Source: Heterobilharzia americana (lineage: Eukaryota; Platyhelminthes; Trematoda; Strigeidida; Schistosomatidae). Taken from it: a stretch of DNA of 64,000 nucleotides. Made by a program: the position numbers and the translations under genes. This document shows, one piece after another, positions 11,221 through 42,649 of this stretch (within the stretch, counting starts at the first letter, position 1; every line of letters starts with the position of its first letter). The notes under the pieces were generated by a model, which saw nothing but the letters and a program-made list of their open reading frames with translations, was not told the origin of the DNA and made no database searches. The stretch lies in the NCBI GenBank assembly GCA_944470555.2, contig OX104127.1:145119787-145183786 (forward strand), read 5' to 3'.

Positions 11221-11640
11221 AAACTCACCACTTCTTGTTGTGTATATCAGTTAAGCTGCTCTTGTGGAGCCATTTACGTCGGTTGCTGATCTAGGAATTT
11301 GATTTTCTGTTCTTACCAACACCTCCCAGCATCGTTAAGCAAAGGTGGAGTAAAGACGATTAGATTACCAGCTCAATATTAGAACATTTGATTGAAACGA
11401 ACCATCCTGTAACGGGTCTCCATTAGCTTACCAAAAGGTAATTGACTCTGAATCGCTCAGACTGGAGAAACAGTGGCAATCAGAATCAGACAAACTGAGA
11501 TATGCTCCACAACTACTGTGACCCCATTTAAGACTTCTTAGAATCTCACCTCAGGTAATCTAATTCTTCAATTCTATCCTGTAGATATTCCTTCATTCTT
11601 ATAATCTCAACAAATTCTCTTAATCTGATTTGTTCCCCAA
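11221..11640 (+). repeat. Penelope-like element fragment, GIY-YIG endonuclease region
   Basis: The plus frame from 11221 reads KLTTSCCVYQLSCSCGAIYVG and then a stop, with further in-frame matches downstream (LEHLIETNHPV near 11375-11410). The paired CxC ahead of a YVG segment is the start of the GIY-YIG nuclease found at the C-terminus of Penelope-like retroelements. Several stops and shifts show it is dead. The 3' part (about 11480-11640) resembles the piece at 35512-35730. Confidence 0.75.
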
Positions 11641-11948
11641 CATGCATAACATTCTATCCAGCTGTTTTACTACTCAAATTATCTTTCACAATTCTGACAA
11701 TAAGGTTCACACAAGACTTTTCCTAGATGATTTCCTCACTTGTATACTGATAAGTGAAATCTGAATACTATGAATGCAAAACTCCTCACTATGTACAAAT
11801 AAGTGTAGGGTCTGTAGAAGAAGAAGTTGTCGAAAAGAATACTCTTTGTTCACTCAAATGGCTTTTGATAAATAGATCTACTTAATCACCACTTGTTAGT
11901 CCATACAGAGTTATACTAGGAAGGAAATGCCTGAATTATTAATCAGGA

Positions 11949-11949
<1 letters not shown>

Positions 11950-11982
<33 letters not shown>

Positions 11983-11983
11983 T
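11950..11983. repeat. (ATT)n microsatellite
   Basis: About eleven ATT units. Confidence 0.95.
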
Positions 11984-12124
11984 CATTATATTAGTTGTAA
12001 ATACCAATCAATTTATCGTAAATTAAAGTGATTGACAGATACATGTTTCGAGTTTTCCAACCATAAATGCAGAAAAGAGATAGATGATATCAACATATGA
12101 TCTGGAATTACTGTGGACAAAGTA

Positions 12125-12420
12125 TAAGAGGTGGCTATCGTGCCCTAGTGGTTTAGTGGATAACGCTCTGGCGTCTGAAGCACGGGGTACTGAGTTCCAG
12201 CATCGATGGGAACAACACCACTCACTGGGATGCACATACATCCAGTTGAGTCCAAAATAGGACAAAACGCACATTCTGGATCTCTCTTCTAGTCACCAAG
12301 ATCAATATAACATCATGAATATTCGATAGTATCGAGATAATTGTATAGGAGCCCATCTACCTATGGCAGAGGTTGAACAATTCGGCCCTGTATATGAACA
12401 GGAATTTACAAGTATCATAA
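12125..12420 (+). repeat. SINE family A, copy plus leader of a second
   Basis: Head GTGGTTTAGTGGATAACGC and linker GGGAACAACACCACTCACT are clear. The ribozyme region is deleted across CUGANGA (CATCCAGTTGAGTCC). A family A leader (GGAGCCCAT, then ATTCGGCCC) follows at about 12350-12420 without a body. Confidence 0.7.
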
Positions 12421-12619
12421 CAAAAACTACAAATTGTTTTAAAACAGCTGTAGCGAAAAGCTCGTGAAATATGTTTTTATTTGAACTAATGAATATGAAG
12501 TATTCTCATACTGCCAACTGGTGTCACTCCACGTTGAATACTATCCTCAAACTACATTGCTGAATAGTGCTTATTAGTGGTATACTTTGAGATGGATATC
12601 CAGAAGTTTCAATAAGAAG

Positions 12620-12860
12620 TTATGACCTGTGGTGTCAGCCAGTTGGCAATGAAGTGAGAGAAGTAGGAAACTGCTGACCGTTGAGCTACAACCCAATGGT
12701 TGAATGAACGGTTAGAGAGGTGGCCGTGAAACCTGAAGGTCCAGAGTTTGATCCCTAGCCGGGTTGTGGGTACGTACTATTAAGGAATCCTATACTACGA
12801 TGAAACAGTTATCCACTGCTCTCACGTTTCCAAGGATTATCCAAACATTGTCAGTCCGTA
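12620..12860 (+). repeat. SINE family B, degraded
   Basis: Family B leader and head remnants (GTGAAACCTGAAGGTCC, then a GTTTGATCCC B box). The ribozyme cores read UUAAGGA and GAAA, so the first core is lost. Confidence 0.65.
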
Positions 12861-12862
12861 AT

Positions 12863-13870
12863 AAATTATTATTTTATTATTATTTGTCCCTTGGGTTCCT
12901 AGTAAGGTATAGGGCTTCTGTTGCACGTCGCCATTTCACTCTCTTCTCTCCAGTCTTTTCAACCTGGCTCCACGACTGCCGAGAAGCTTTCATTTCTTCC
13001 CTACACCACCTTATCCGTCTCACCCTCGCCTCAGACGCCCAACTCGTCCTTTCCTATTTGAATTCCACTCGAGGGCCTGGCCTGACACATCATGTCCCCA
13101 AACCGTCTTCTCAGTATATGTCCAATCCAATCCATCTCCACTTTCTTCTACTGCATATTTGTTGGGTGATAGGGTCTTGGTCGGTTGGGTTCGTTGCTAG
13201 ATTGAGTTCCTTATTGCTCATTCCTTCTCACCATCTGACCTCATCTGATCTTCAATACCGTGCCAGCGTAGGCAGCTGTTGGTTGATGTATGTCTGTAGT
13301 TTGTTGGAAATGTTTTCCGTAATGCGCCAAGTCTCAGCCATCACATAGAAGCTGACTTGACTGAATTAGTGTTGAAAATTTGGATGTTGTTCACTCGTTA
13401 TGCTGAGTGCAGTGCAGTAGATCTGCATACTAATTTCAGATTAATGAAGGTCCTTCTTGGTTTTCCGATCTCGGCTTTGACATCCTCATCTGTGCCGCGT
13501 GTAGTTGAAACGATGCTGCTTTGCGTAGGTAGATGAAACAGACAACTTCCTTTAAATTTCTCCCGTTGATGGTGATTGGTGTTCATTGTCGTTGTTGTTG
13601 TTGTTGGTTGGGTATCTTCATCACCTCTGTCTTGTCTACGTTCACCTGAAGTGCCGTCTTCGCTGCCTGATCTCTTCTGTCAACTTGTCAGTTTTCGCTT
13701 GTAGATCTTCGAGTTTGTGCGACAAGACATCAGATATGAATCATGGTCAGTGAAATGCAAATCTGCTAGGGTCTTTTCATCGGTCCAACCATCCAGCGTA
13801 TATCCCTGTTCTGGCTCCTCACAATTTGTTGCATGATTCAGTCCAGTCGAGTCCACGACAATCAAGAAGA
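12863..13870 (-). repeat. LINE lineage 1 (RTE-like), truncated degenerate copy
   Basis: On the minus strand, from 13870 down, it matches the RT C-terminal half (VDSTGLNHATNCEE start), the VMKIPN site, the FINLK segment and the C-terminal KTxWRR tail, ending in a TTATTATTTTATTATTA-type tail. It is nearly identical to the plus-strand copy at 50640-51785, to which it forms a 37-kb-spaced inverted repeat. Stops and frameshifts throughout. Confidence 0.85.
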
Positions 13871-14695
13871 CCTAAGCAAAAAAGGAATACTTCGATCTAA
13901 AGTTGAACTAGTTTCCTTTTTAAATAATCTTCAATTCAAGGTGATGTTGATGTTCAAAGACTATGAGTTGGATATATGCTGATCAGCATAGTGTCTCGTT
14001 CTGTGAAGGAATCTTATTGGATTATCATATGACTCATTTCACCTCCTTATTTCTTCTTGATTATATGCTCTCATAACTACGATTATCTATGAGTTGCTAA
14101 TTTGCTAAATTGTATACAGAAGTTACTATTGTCCTGAATAGTATCACTTGGAATTACACCGTTTAATGTAAGCATAAAGAGGAATTGAATACAGTTGTGG
14201 AGTTAAATGTAAATAAACTTTCTTGTAATCTTATACTTTATGTGTCTTACAGACGTCTGTAAATATTATGGTGACAGTAATTAATACAGGGATAGAGTTG
14301 GGTGTTCACTGCATTGTCCTCACTTGAGACCATCATACTGTTCGTCGATAGAAGAACTGTCTGCCAACATGGAAGAATCACTGCCGGTAAACTAGGTATT
14401 TAGTTACGCACAAAATGACTATTCTTCAAGTCAGGTTTCACATAAGCTTGAAGAAGTGATATACTGATCTTGATTACTTCACCACAGTAAACATTGAGGT
14501 TATTAAGTTCACAGTTTACTCCACCATTACTCGATGAATTGTTGTATTTGTACTTTTAACGTGTTAGAAGTAGCCTTTAACGCTATACAGTGAGATGAAG
14601 AATAGTTGGATTGGGTTAGTATATTATAGCTTATAGTTCCCCGTGCACTGAATGAACCGAACTTATCCGCCACTATTGATATATGGGCTACTAAA
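13871..14695. other. Unassigned DNA
   Basis: AT-rich; no gene or repeat recognised. Confidence 0.45.
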
Positions 14696-14699
14696 CATG

Positions 14700-14960
14700 A
14701 ACATATGCCAATAGTTGTCGATTAATTTAGTCTAATCAACAGCAGGAAACTGAAAGTTACAACACAAAACTATACCCGTAGGATAAGGTGTGATGATCAT
14801 AATTTAGCAGTCGATTACATAATGATCTGGCGTTTAGAGTAATGGTTATTACTTTCAAGTCTTAGTGGGAGCAACACTCACTGAGTGGCATGTGCATTCA
14901 AATGATGACACCCAAACATCACAAAACGTGCATTCTACATCCTATTGCTGGCTGATATCT
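14700..14960 (+). repeat. SINE family A, old copy
   Basis: Leader (CATATGCCAATAG), linker (GTGGGAGCAACACTCACTGAG) and end (CTATTGCTGGC) are recognisable. The hammerhead cores are destroyed (AAAUGAUGACACCC, ACAAAAC). Confidence 0.65.
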
Positions 14961-14999
14961 ATCATTATTACCACTAGTGATTATATTGCAGTTTTCTAG

Positions 15000-15460
15000 T
15001 GTTCACTATTTGTTTGTGGTAATGTAAATGTCATGAAGGCTTGTTTTGTACGTTTTTTTTATAAAGCCCACCGCCTGTTCATTCTTTTTTCTGATAAACA
15101 TAATAAAACGTAAGTAATGAAATATGCTGTACTACACTGAAAAATGGGAACTGATACAAGTCAACCAGCTGCCTAGTACTTTTGATTTAGCCAGATAAGC
15201 CTCAAATTTTGCTAAACTAAAACCGAAATAAGACGATCAATTTGCAAATAATTTATAAAATGATAATCCGATTGTAGGTAAACTGGCCCATACAAGTAAA
15301 CCAACCAGACAGATGAAGGTAAGCTGAAAATCTGTCCAGATACGCCACTGATGTACTTTGCCCAAAACGAACTAGACGACAATTCGGCGTTTAGATAAGT
15401 CTGATCTCACTGAGAAATATACAGATCAGTCTGTGTGGTTTCAAACGACTCAAGCTGTTT
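15000..15460. other. Unassigned DNA
   Basis: No gene seen; contains a T8 run and short AT-rich stretches. Confidence 0.4.
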
Positions 15461-15461
15461 C

Positions 15462-16050
<589 letters not shown>

Positions 16051-16207
16051 TCTATATACTCCCTTTATTCAGTATATTCTTGCTATAAGCCAGCTGAAAT
16101 TCACACTTAACTTGTTCAATGTACAATTTTCTCGTTGATTCAAGTGTTCAAATTAACGATATTTTAGAATTGAAAAATTTTTCAAGTATTAGAAAATTGT
16201 TTACATG

Positions 16208-16213
16208 TTTATT
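16208..16213 (-). promoter_or_regulatory. Candidate polyadenylation signal of the HES gene
   Basis: Minus-strand AATAAA about 285 bases after the HES stop codon. It is the first perfect hexamer I found downstream. The (TTA)n tract at 16365-16407 would then be in the 3' UTR. Confidence 0.35.
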
Positions 16214-16362
16214 TATGCTTAAATATACACGGCACTACTTAAATTCTTTCCAGTATAAAAAAAAGGAAGAAAGGAAGCAGTTAATAAGAGTATAAAAATG
16301 AAATTATGTAAAGTAAAAACAACCGAAAGAAAGAGAGAAAAAAAAATGTAAATCTTAATTTG

Positions 16363-16364
<2 letters not shown>

Positions 16365-16407
<43 letters not shown>
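16365..16407. repeat. (TTA)n microsatellite
   Basis: About fourteen units, probably inside the HES 3' UTR. Confidence 0.95.
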
Positions 16408-16411
<4 letters not shown>

Positions 16412-16498
16412 TAGTAGTTGTTCTATCTATTGAGTGAATAAGAAAATGTTTAATAGAAGAATAGTATACAAAAGGAAAGACAATGGAATCGAAAGTTT

Positions 16499-35929
<19,431 letters not shown>

Positions 35930-36405
35930 GTGTTAGAAAGTAATAACGGATACCATATATATATACATACGTCATACACACGTACGTACAACATACATAT
36001 ATGCATGCACGAAGTTCTTCATTAGATCTCATCCCGTGTCCTATTTAATTCATCCAATCAGATTAGACACGAGTGCTTTTCAATAGGTTTGTTAGACACA
36101 CTCTTTGCCAAAATAATTTTAACCAATCAAAAATTTAACGCTCAAATTCATATCTAACGTTACATTTTGTATTCAAAATAACATATTATGAACAGTATTT
36201 TCCCTTGAAAAATAACAATGATGATCTAAATGAGGAAAATAGGGGTTATTCAATTTCACTGTATGAGTTACAATAGGTTCATCTTTGTCTTACGAAACAA
36301 ATAATGATTTATGTTGTTACATATTCAGTAAACATCATAAACGAAATAAAAAGGTCGTTCATTTATTATTATTATAAGTTGGCTGACTGATTTAATAACT
36401 TTTGT
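35930..36405. promoter_or_regulatory. Region upstream of HES exon 1; possible 5' UTR and promoter
   Basis: Unique AT-rich DNA ahead of the start codon, with alternating ATATATATACATACG stretches at about 35955-36000. No specific promoter element can be defended. N-box or E-box sites were not searched systematically. Confidence 0.3.
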
Positions 36406-36409
36406 AATA

Positions 36410-36720
36410 CGATTCGATTTTATCTCACTTATTGGATCAAACAGTTCGACCTCTGTTGAGAAATGGGGGGGAGGTCTCGATATTGCCTGAATGTTAATTA
36501 TGGTAATTTGTTTGGTTGTAGCTGGTAGAGGAATCAAGGATACGCATTTCATCCTCTTTGGGATTCACTGGTCAGCTGGATGTACCTGAACCTGAGTGAG
36601 GAGTAATGTTGTTTCCACTGAGACTCGGAACCTCATACCCATCGCTCCAAATGTCAAGGCGTTATCCAATGTGCCACTGGGGCACGACAGCCACTTCTTG
36701 TACAACGGGTATTAGTTATT
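36410..36720 (-). repeat. SINE family A with core insertion
   Basis: Minus-strand copy with leader and head. Ribozyme region 36532-36582 has the CUGACCAGUGA insertion and GAUGAAA. Confidence 0.75.
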
Positions 36721-36734
36721 ACTATTGATTAGTG

Positions 36735-37110
36735 TAGCAATGATGCGCAGTGGCTAGCAGTGAAATCCAGGATGCGCATTTCGTCCTATTTGGGACTCAC
36801 TGGTCAGCTGGATGTACCTGCTTCCCAGTGAGTGATGTTCTTCTCACCGGGATTTGGACTCTGGAGCGATCGCTTCAAATGCCAGGGCGTTATCCACTAC
36901 ACCACCGAACCACGATAACCACTTCTTGTGCGACGGTATAGTTTTAGTGTCATTGCTCGTATTACACCGTCGTTGATTGGACCTAGTCCGAGTCCCGGTG
37001 GGGACAACATCACTCACTGGGAAGCAGGTACATCCAGCTGACCAGTGAGTCCCAAATAGGAAGAAATGCGCATCCTGGATTCCACTGCTAGCCACTGCCC
37101 ATCATTGCTA
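36735..37110. repeat. SINE family A fold-back pair, both with core insertion
   Basis: Minus copy 36735-36985 and plus 3' half 36985-37110 mirror each other from ATGATGCGCAGTGGCTAGCAG to its complement. Ribozyme regions at 36764-36813 and 37030-37082 both carry CUGACCAGUGA; the second also has GGAAGAAA. Transcribed through, this would form a long hairpin. Confidence 0.8.
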
Positions 37111-37114
37111 AACA

Positions 37115-37335
37115 TAGTTAAAAGACAGGCCATATCGAGGCATCCGCATAGGAGCCCATATGCCAACAGAGACTGATCAATTCGGTCCAATCAACGACGG
37201 TGCAATACAAGCAATAAAATTAATTAGTGTACTTGTAATTCTCCGTTGTTTTATTGAGTCAAATTGTTTGACCTCCAGCTGATAAGTCAAAATAGGTCGA
37301 AACGCGCTTCCTGAAATCGTCTGCTAGCCATTACT
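37115..37335 (+). repeat. SINE family A leader and a ribozyme remnant
   Basis: The leader with CCATATGCC and AATTCGGTCCAATCAACGA is among the best kept in the window. The downstream remnant has CUGAUAA and GAAACGCGCUUC, core broken. Confidence 0.7.
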
Positions 37336-37493
37336 AAAAAAACTACCGATCTGTTTGTTAGTGATGTTGTTTTAACTAGTTAAATTTATCATATTTGTTT
37401 GTTGATGAAACAGTTTCTTTATTTTAAGGAACTAGTTCAACGTCGATTCTCCTTCTTCAATGTAGGATTCATCATTTCCTTTTCGATAATAAT

Positions 37494-37900
37494 TACTGAT
37501 ATATGTATGATGATTAGGCAAGAATCTACCCAAATATTATGAATAATTCTGCCTTTCATTTAAAATACTCCATCACCCCTCTCCCCCCCCCCCCAACTCC
37601 TTTAAGTCTTCATGGTGAAAGTTATCACAATATTTTCCAGAAATCTTCAACTCTTAAACTATCAATACAAAAATCATGTATAGTAATCAATCAATACATA
37701 TCAAATTATCATTCTTTGTTGTTTAGCTTGAATATTTCTTGGCTAAAATTACATTTCCAGTATCCGGTGTGTTGCCATGTAGCATGATCATTAACTCGTT
37801 CAAATAGTGTGTATGAAATGAGTAATTTTAAGCGAAATTTTAGTATTGGCAATGTTTAACTAAATTAAGTACTGCATACTTTCCTAACTTAGCAATTGTA
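37494..37900 (+). repeat. Inverted repeat, left arm
   Basis: 407 bp, matching the complement of 39251-39659. By eye the only difference is the C tract (12 here, 14 G in the other arm). It is otherwise unique-looking sequence, not one of the SINE or LINE families. Confidence 0.9.
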
Positions 37901-37984
37901 TATCATTATTGTTATTATTATCAGGAGAAACAAATGATGTGCAAATCAAATTGCAACGCTACGCTAAGTATCATCCTAGAATGA

Positions 37985-39250
37985 CAGTAAACAATGCAGC
38001 TGAACTTCATGTATTTTGAAAAGGCCTTTGACAGCGTCGACTGAGAAGTAGTTTGACAGGCAGCTGCTTCAACACTACGGTTTTAGTGTCATAAACCTTT
38101 AATTACCTCATTCAGCACCAGCTGTATGCTATATGATGAGGCTACATAGACGTGACTCACAACAGAAAGCTCAGTGATGCCTTTGAAGTAAAGATAGGAG
38201 TAAGATAAGGCTGCCTACCATCACCGATAATCTTCCTGATTGTCGTGGACTCGACTGGACTGGATTATGCAACAAACTGTGAGAAAGAAGAAAAGGGGTA
38301 TACGCTGTCTGACCGATGAAAAGAACCTAGAAGATTTGGATTTCACCAACCATGATTTATGTCTAATGTCACACAAACTCGAAGATCTACAAGCGAAAAC
38401 TGACAAGTTGGCAAAAGAGGTCAGGCAGCGAAGACGGGACTTTAGGTGAACGTAGACAAGACAGAGGTGATGAAGATACCCAACCAACAACAACAACAAC
38501 AACAACAACGACAATGAACACCAATCACCATCAGCGGGAGAAATCTGAAGGGGGTTGTCTCTTTCATCTACCTTCCTAGGTAGCATTGTTTCAGTTACAA
38601 GCGGTGGCACAGATGAGCACGTCATAGCCAGGATCGGAAAGACAGCAAGACAGGTCTTCATTAATCTGAAATCATCAGTGTGGAGGTCTACTGTACTGCA
38701 TTCAGCATAAACAGTGAACAACATCCGGATTTTCAACACAAATTCAGTCAAGTAAGTCAGTGCTTTTATGTGGTGCAGAGACTTGGCGCATTGCGAAAAG
38801 CATTTCCAACAGACTACAGACATACACCAACCAACATCTGCCTACGCTGGCTCGATACTGAAGATCAGATGGCCAGGAAGAACAAGCAACAGTAAACTCA
38901 GGCTAGTAACGGACTAACCAAGAACCCATTGCCTAAAAAACATGCAGAAGAAAGTGTAGATGGATTGAATATACACTAAGAAGAGCATTTGGAGACGTCA
39001 TGTGCCAGACAGGCCGTCGAGTGGAACCCAATGGGGAAAGGACGAGTTGGGCGTCCGAGGTGAGGGTGACATGGAGGAGATCGTGTGAGGAAAAAATGAA
39101 AGCTTGTGGGCAGTCATGGAGGCAGATTAAAAAGACTGGAGAGATTAGCGTGAAATGGAGATAAGCTACTGAAGCTCTATGTCCCACTAGGAACCCGAAG
39201 GACAAATAATAATAATAATAATAACAACAATAATAATAACAATAATAATA
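37985..39250 (+). repeat. LINE lineage 1 (RTE-like), long degenerate fragment between the inverted arms
   Basis: Starts with FEKAFDSVD, an RT motif. It continues IFLIVVDSTGLDYATN, LEDLDF, VDKTEVMKIPN followed by a CAA-expanded Gln run, then LGALRKAFPTDYRHT, and the C-terminal tail ending before (AAT/AAC)n at 39205-39250. Many stops. It fills the spacer of the inverted repeat. Confidence 0.85.
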
Positions 39251-39659
39251 TACAATTGCTAAGTTAGGAAAGTATGCAGTACTTAATTTAGTTAAACATT
39301 GCCAATACTAAAATTTCGCTTAAAATTACTCATTTCATACACACTATTTGAACGAGTTAATGATCATGCTACATGGCAACACACCGGATACTGGAAATGT
39401 AATTTTAGCCAAGAAATATTCAAGCTAAACAACAAAGAATGATAATTTGATATGTATTGATTGATTACTATACATGATTTTTGTATTGATAGTTTAAGAG
39501 TTGAAGATTTCTGGAAAATATTGTGATAACTTTCACCATGAAGACTTAAAGGAGTTGGGGGGGGGGGGGGAGAGGGGTGATGGAGTATTTTAAATGAAAG
39601 GCAGAATTATTCATAATATTTGGGTAGATTCTTGCCTAATCATCATACATATATCAGTA
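39251..39659 (-). repeat. Inverted repeat, right arm
   Basis: 409 bp complement of 37494-37900. The arm joins the microsatellite tail of the LINE fragment directly. The left arm's inner edge also carries a TATTGTTATTATTA-like stretch, so the repeat may extend a further 20 bases. Confidence 0.9.
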
Positions 39660-40220
39660 GTAGTATTCATCACTAAGTAGAATCACTGGAGAGCTGTTAT
39701 ATCATAGTATGAGACCTCTCAGAAGTGCACACCTATGACCCCGGTTGGGATTGAATCGTAAGCCACCAAATTTCACAGTGAGGATACTAACTTTTCAGTC
39801 AGTGGATCAGTATGCAATGCTCCATAGTCCATTACTTCCATTGATTCACAATACCACGCAGCGTTAAGGAGCGTATCATGTTGAAATTAAGACTGATTGA
39901 CTCGCGATTCTCTCTTCATTTTACAACCACTGCTTGAAGAATATGAAGTCCATTTATGATTAAGAAAAGTGTCTTTATATTTTATATGGAACTAGTTACT
40001 TATATTCATTCATTGCTAATATTTAACTGTTTAAAGGTTCATAAAATGCTTGAAAAAAATTCTTCGAAGCTACTTTTGACATCAGGTAGTGAACTATCGA
40101 GAACCCGTGAGTACTAAAAAAGTTTCCACCCATGATCTCGTAAGAGGTCAAGTCCAAGACCATAAAGTTTCAACTACGGATGCGTTAAGGTGCGACTATC
40201 ATTCAATGCAGTTGGTCTGT
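39660..40220 (-). repeat. SINE family B, two degraded copies
   Basis: 39660-39850 has the 3' tail, a broken ribozyme region and leader remnants. 40080-40220 has only the head to mid region. Neither keeps a hammerhead core. Confidence 0.55.
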
Positions 40221-40324
40221 ATTTATCCTTACATCCGACTTAGTTGACCCTACAGGTTGCAAAATTCTCATTAGATTTTCAAGAAATCTAAATAGATTTC
40301 ATTCAATAATTTGTATTGCGTACT

Positions 40325-41315
40325 AATAGAATACGCAAACAATCCGTGCGTTCCTCACCACCCAAATGCAGATTGTTGCCCCAGGATTGATCTTCAATGG
40401 TGTCTTGGCTAGCAATAAACAGTGTAGTGGTTGAATGTGTCAACCACTTCACCTATCTGGGAAGTACGATCAGCCATACACTGGTGGCTGGCTCAGTGGT
40501 CGATAAAATCTCGGCACAGATACAAAACGCTCGATTGGCTTTCGCCAACTCACACCACCTATGGCGCCACCGTGATATCCGAGTGTCTATTAAGGGTCAC
40601 CTGTACTGGACAACAATCCACTCTCTCCCACTCTGACTGTGAAACATGGCCATTGAAGGTGGAAGACATGAGAAGGCTTCAGGTGTTTGACCACCACTAC
40701 CTCCCTCGTATAGACCGTATTCCGTAGTGTCACCAGGTGAGTAATGCAGAATTCAGGTGTAGAGTTTAAGGGAGGGAGAAGAGGTGAGTGAGTTGATATG
40801 GTTGTGAACGTTGATCGACTGGTTGGGATGGTTGGTTGGGACATGTGTTATGTATGCCTAGTCACCGCCTGTCTCATCAAACAATCTTGGTCGAAGGTGG
40901 TTCAGACTGGAAAGAGGCTCGAGGTGGTCACACTACAACATGGCATGAATGTATGAAGTGTTTGACTGTTGGTTTGAGGTATGTGGGGTGACTGATGGGG
41001 ACTAGGCTGTTGGGGTGTGTGTGAGAAGAGTGACTAGTGATTGGAGACTGAGTGTAGGCGATGTGACTGAGTGGTGGAGATGTATACACACATCATCCTC
41101 ACACTGACCACTATACCGAATCTCACTCACCATTTTATCATTCTTTCTTTGTTTCTCTCTCGCTTTGAGTACTTTATATTCCTTTTGACTGACTTTTCTT
41201 TTCTTCTTCTCCATCTTCGACTTCACTGCCTTTTAGTTTGATGTAGTGAGTGATATGAGGTGTGTCAACTTTAACCGTTGGGCAGTAATGCCTAGTCGTA
41301 TGTTGACTTGGATGG
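40325..41315 (+). repeat. LINE lineage 2, 3' half
   Basis: The plus frames give INSVVVECVNHFTYLGSTIS, KISAQIQNARLAFANSHH, RHRDIRVSIKGHLY, LKVEDMRRLQVFDHHYLPRI, then non-coding 3' sequence ending near GTATGTTGACTTGGATGGAT. Nearly identical to 53140-54095 and starting at almost the same point (ACCCAAATGCAGATTG). Confidence 0.88.
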
Positions 41316-41665
41316 ATATATGGATTTATCTAAGATTCTTCATATACAAACATTTCCTACTTCTTATCACTTATTGTATAGATTCCCTCATTCTCATTCA
41401 CTTAAGATTGCGCAATACACACAGATGACTTCATTCACTTGTGTGTTAATTATGAAATCACATCCTAGATGATTACATAACAGGTTGACTCATCTGTCAA
41501 CTCATTTTTATGTGTTTTTACATTGATATCATAGAATTTCCTTTTGCAACCAATTAGACTGTGTGTAAATCATTCATCTTCCTTTTTTATGCAATCAAAG
41601 TTTAGTGTTAAGTAATACTGTAGATATTTTAGAAAGTTCTATCTTTGAGATGAATGGGGATATTT
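41316..41665. other. Unassigned DNA
   Basis: No gene or repeat recognised. Confidence 0.4.
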
Positions 41666-41669
41666 TAAT

Positions 41670-42200
41670 TTAAAACTAGTATTCATCGTGGTCTGACATC
41701 ATTTGGGGAACCATTGAGAATCTGGGAGCACTGTACACCTGTTTCCTCCAACTAGTATGGGACTCCCCAGTCATACGCACCAACTACCCGGCTAGGAATC
41801 GAACTCAGGACTTTTAGGTCTCATGGCAAACGCGTTAGCTATTCAGCCACTGGGTCGGTTTCCAGTGGTTCACAATTTCCAACTCCTGTCAATTCACGGC
41901 ATAATGCGACTGTCACTCAAAGTCTTCAGTTAGCATCCACTTCACTTCCGACTGGTTCACCCCACATGTCACGGCTTCTCACTACAGCTTCCTGATATCC
42001 ATCTGGAAGTAAGTCAATAATGAGCACTAAACAGTAATGTATTTTTGAGATGAATAGGGATTTTTTATTTCAGAAACAGTATTCATCATGGACTGACATC
42101 AGTTGGGGAACCATTGGAAATCTGGGAGCAATGGACAGCTGTTTCATCCAACTAGTATGGGACTCCTTAGCAGTACGTGCCCACGACCTGGCTAGGGCTA
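41670..42200 (-). repeat. SINE family B, tandem duplication
   Basis: Two minus-strand copies about 380 bp apart, with matching flanks (TTTGAGATGAAT before each tail). Both have the same extra CAA in the stem II loop (TCCAACTAGTATGGGA). First cores: CUGGGGA and GGAAA in copy 1; CUAAGGA in copy 2, so neither is intact. Confidence 0.7.
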
Positions 42201-42324
42201 TGACGTCAGAAAGATTGCATTTAGATTACAGTCGAGAATGAATTACTTACTCATTGAACTTATGATTTAGTAAACAAGCTTTGAGTTATTAAACTGGATG
42301 GGAAAATGTTTACATGTTACAAAA

Positions 42325-42490
42325 TTAGTGGTGAAGTGGATAACGCTCTGGGGTTTGAAGCGATCGCTCCCAAGTCCGAATCCCGGTGGGAACAACATCA
42401 CTCACTGGGAGGTAGGCACATCCACCTGACGAATCCCAAGTAGGACGAAATGTGCATCCTGGATTCCACTGCTAGCCACGATCCATCATT
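42325..42490 (+). repeat. SINE family A with hammerhead cores
   Basis: Head GTGGTGAAGTGGATAACGC and linker GGGAACAACATCACTCACTGG are well kept. The ribozyme (42418-42466) has both cores (CUGACGA, GAAA) and AUC as cleavage triplet. Stem I has a C-C mismatch next to the core, and stem II reads AUCC/GGAC. Confidence 0.75.
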
Positions 42491-42649
42491 AATATGAATG
42501 ACCACGTCTTCAGATTGCCGTAGTGTGATGAATACTACTACAAAGTTAAAATCCCCATCACACTATTGTATAGTTATGGTTTGTGACATGCTTTGAGATT
42601 AATATCCTGAAGTTCTAAAGAGATTTCGTGACCTCTGTGATCGAACAAT

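Noticed and set aside
12764..13348. 194-codon plus frame with apparent membrane segments
   Set aside because: It overlaps the SINE B end and is antisense to the lineage-1 LINE copy; the hydrophobic look comes from complementing charged LINE codons.
38221..38823. 200-codon minus frame as a host gene
   Set aside because: Antisense of the lineage-1 LINE reverse transcriptase region, which is recognisable on the plus strand.
40590..40844. 84-residue frame MSQPTIPTSRSTF, recurring at 32146, 40590 and 53374
   Set aside because: Recurs because it lies antisense to the C-terminal coding and 3' part of the lineage-2 LINE; the opposite strand carries the recognisable RT-associated region.
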